A stretch of 64,000 nucleotides of DNA from Kaistella palustris DSM 21579 (GTDB taxonomy: Bacteria; Bacteroidota; Bacteroidia; Flavobacteriales; Weeksellaceae): the NCBI RefSeq assembly GCF_000422265.1, contig NZ_AULL01000016.1, positions 1 to 64,000 on the forward strand, read 5' to 3'. Position 1 is the first letter of the stretch; each line of letters begins with the position of its first letter. The position numbers and the translations under genes were made by a program. Under the pieces are notes generated by a model. That model saw only the letters and a list, made by a program, of their open reading frames with translations, was not told the DNA's origin and ran no database searches. Positions 62,857 through 64,000 of the stretch are shown piece after piece.

Positions 62857-64000
62857 ATGAAAAACCTTTTCCTCAATACCCGTTTTTTCGCTGCACTTTT
62901 GGGTGTCGGAATTTGTTACGTACTGGCATTTTTCTTTCCGGTATTGATGGGGTTTGCACACGCTTTACTGATCGGTGTTTTCATCGCTGCCTGTGTGGAG
63001 TTCATGTTTCTTTTTACCAACAGGAGCGGAATTCAGGCCCAACGTATTCTGCCTGAAAAACTTTCTAACGGTGACTCAAATTCTGTAAAGATCGATCTTA
63101 AAAATAATTATGATTTCAGAATTAAAACAAAAATAATCGACGAGATCCCGTATCAGTTTCAGGAAAGAAACTTTTTGATTAGACGAGATATCAGTTCCGG
63201 CCACCACGTTTTTTTGGAATATTTCCTGCAACCTAAAGAACGCGGTGAATACAGTTTCGGCAGTCTTCATATTTTCGCAGAATCCGGGCTGGGATTTGTT
63301 TCGCGGCGTTTCAGTTTTCAAAAAAATGCGGTTTTGCCAAGTTATCCCTCATTTGTTCATCTGAGAAAGTATGAACTGATGGCGCTGCAGAATGAATTTC
63401 TTTTAGGAGGTGTAAAAAAGATCCGGCAGTTGGGACACACAATGGAATTCGAGCAGATCAAAGAATACGTTCCCGGCGATGATGTAAGGACCATCAACTG
63501 GCGCGCCACTTCTAAACGGAGCCAACTTATGGTCAATCAGTTTCAGGATGAGAAATCGCAGCGGGTTTATATGCTCATCGACAAAGGAAGAACCATGCAA
63601 ATGCCTTTCAATGGCGTAAGTCTGCTCGATTACTCGATCAACGCCGCAATGGCCTTAAGCCATATTATCCTTAAAAAAAATGACCGCGCGGGCTTGATGA
63701 CTTTTGCGAAAAATACAGAAAATAAAGTTGCTGCAGACAGTAAACCTGGGCAACTCAGAAAAATCTCTGAAGCATTGTACAATGTTCAGACTAATTTTGA
63801 TGAAAGCGATTACAGCAGACTTTATCAAGACCTAAAGTTTTCGGTTGCCCAGCGGAGCCTCATTCTGCTTTTTTCGAATTTTGAAACGCTGGATGCACTC
63901 AACCGACAGATCAAATATTTACGTGGCATAGCGCGGAACCATCTGGTTGTACTTATCTTTTTTAAGAATGCGGAACTGCAGCAGCTTATTCAGCACGATC
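62857..64000 (+). CDS. DUF58-domain protein, 5' part
   Basis: A frame of 381 codons from ATG 62857 runs off the window end. Two N-terminal helices (about residues 8-52) anchor it. A periplasmic-like beta region follows, then the DUF58 signature EYVPGDDVRTINWRATSKRSQLMVNQF (seen as EQIKEYVPGDDVRTINWRA near residue 205) and a VWA-like domain (VYMLIDKGRTMQM). DUF58 proteins are typical partners of MoxR ATPases. The missing 3' end lies beyond 64000. The 114 bp before it hold no gene. Confidence 0.87.
   Translation, partial: MKNLFLNTRFFAALLGVGICYVLAFFFPVLMGFAHALLIGVFIAACVEFMFLFTNRSGIQAQRILPEKLSNGDSNSVKIDLKNNYDFRIKTKIIDEIPYQFQERNFLIRRDISSGHHVFLEYFLQPKERGEYSFGSLHIFAESGLGFVSRRFSFQKNAVLPSYPSFVHLRKYELMALQNEFLLGGVKKIRQLGHTMEFEQIKEYVPGDDVRTINWRATSKRSQLMVNQFQDEKSQRVYMLIDKGRTMQMPFNGVSLLDYSINAAMALSHIILKKNDRAGLMTFAKNTENKVAADSKPGQLRKISEALYNVQTNFDESDYSRLYQDLKFSVAQRSLILLFSNFETLDALNRQIKYLRGIARNHLVVLIFFKNAELQQLIQHD

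Overview
The window looks like a chromosomal segment of a flavobacterium of the Chryseobacterium/Kaistella (Weeksellaceae) type. This rests on Bacteroidetes-style promoters (TTG, then TAnnTTTG 17-23 bp further on), a type IX secretion (T9SS) type A sorting domain, an OmpA protein with thrombospondin type-3 repeats, AT-rich intergenic DNA and weak Shine-Dalgarno signals. The genus is an inference. I see no insertion sequence, integrase, prophage or CRISPR array.

Layout. (1) 1-9.2 kb: the 3' end of a 5S rRNA gene with its terminator, then two giant unrecognised minus-strand genes (1627 and 1295 aa) forming a two-gene operon. This pair is the best candidate for an undescribed system. (2) 9.5-13.5 kb: a minus-strand cassette of three small genes (two secreted unknowns and a leucine-rich-repeat protein), then an Omp85-type outer-membrane protein. 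(3) 13.6-18.3 kb: nadD, a small membrane protein, a TonB-dependent-receptor-like barrel with an unusual leader, and a secreted unknown. (4) 18.3-25.9 kb: two guanidino-group-modifying enzymes (CtlX and an arginine-deiminase-like protein) around cutC, then an HtrA protease, small unknowns, a lipoprotein and a DUF2130 coiled-coil protein. (5) 25.9-31.3 kb: an lptD-ridA-membrane protein operon, a cell-wall amidase, and rpsT flanked by two tRNA-Glu(UUC) genes. (6) 31.4-34.3 kb: a T9SS-sorted PKD protein with novel-looking glycine-rich repeats, downstream of a secreted formylglycine-enzyme-like protein without catalytic cysteines, then tRNA-Leu(CAG).

(7) 34.4-42.7 kb: an envelope operon of TamB-like, TamA-like and YihY-like genes. 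(8) 42.9-50.1 kb: aroQ, a secreted alpha-amylase, a KefC/KefG-type potassium efflux pair, an acyltransferase-like protein and recJ. (9) 50.4-56.6 kb: two secreted ferritin-like proteins in tandem, a YbiT-like ABC-F ATPase, smpB, an abundant OmpA protein and a YebC regulator. (10) 56.7-64 kb: a small acetyltransferase, then the RDD/SpoIIM/membrane protein/DUF4129/DUF4350/MoxR/DUF58 cluster, cut by the window end in the DUF58 gene.

Much of the window serves the cell envelope: LPS export (LptD), barrel assembly or translocation (TamA/TamB, Omp85), peptidoglycan remodelling (amidase, OmpA), periplasmic quality control (HtrA) and the MoxR/DUF58 membrane cluster. Many ends are marked by clear hairpin terminators, several of them bidirectional between convergent genes. 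All functions are read from the sequence by eye; no database search was possible.
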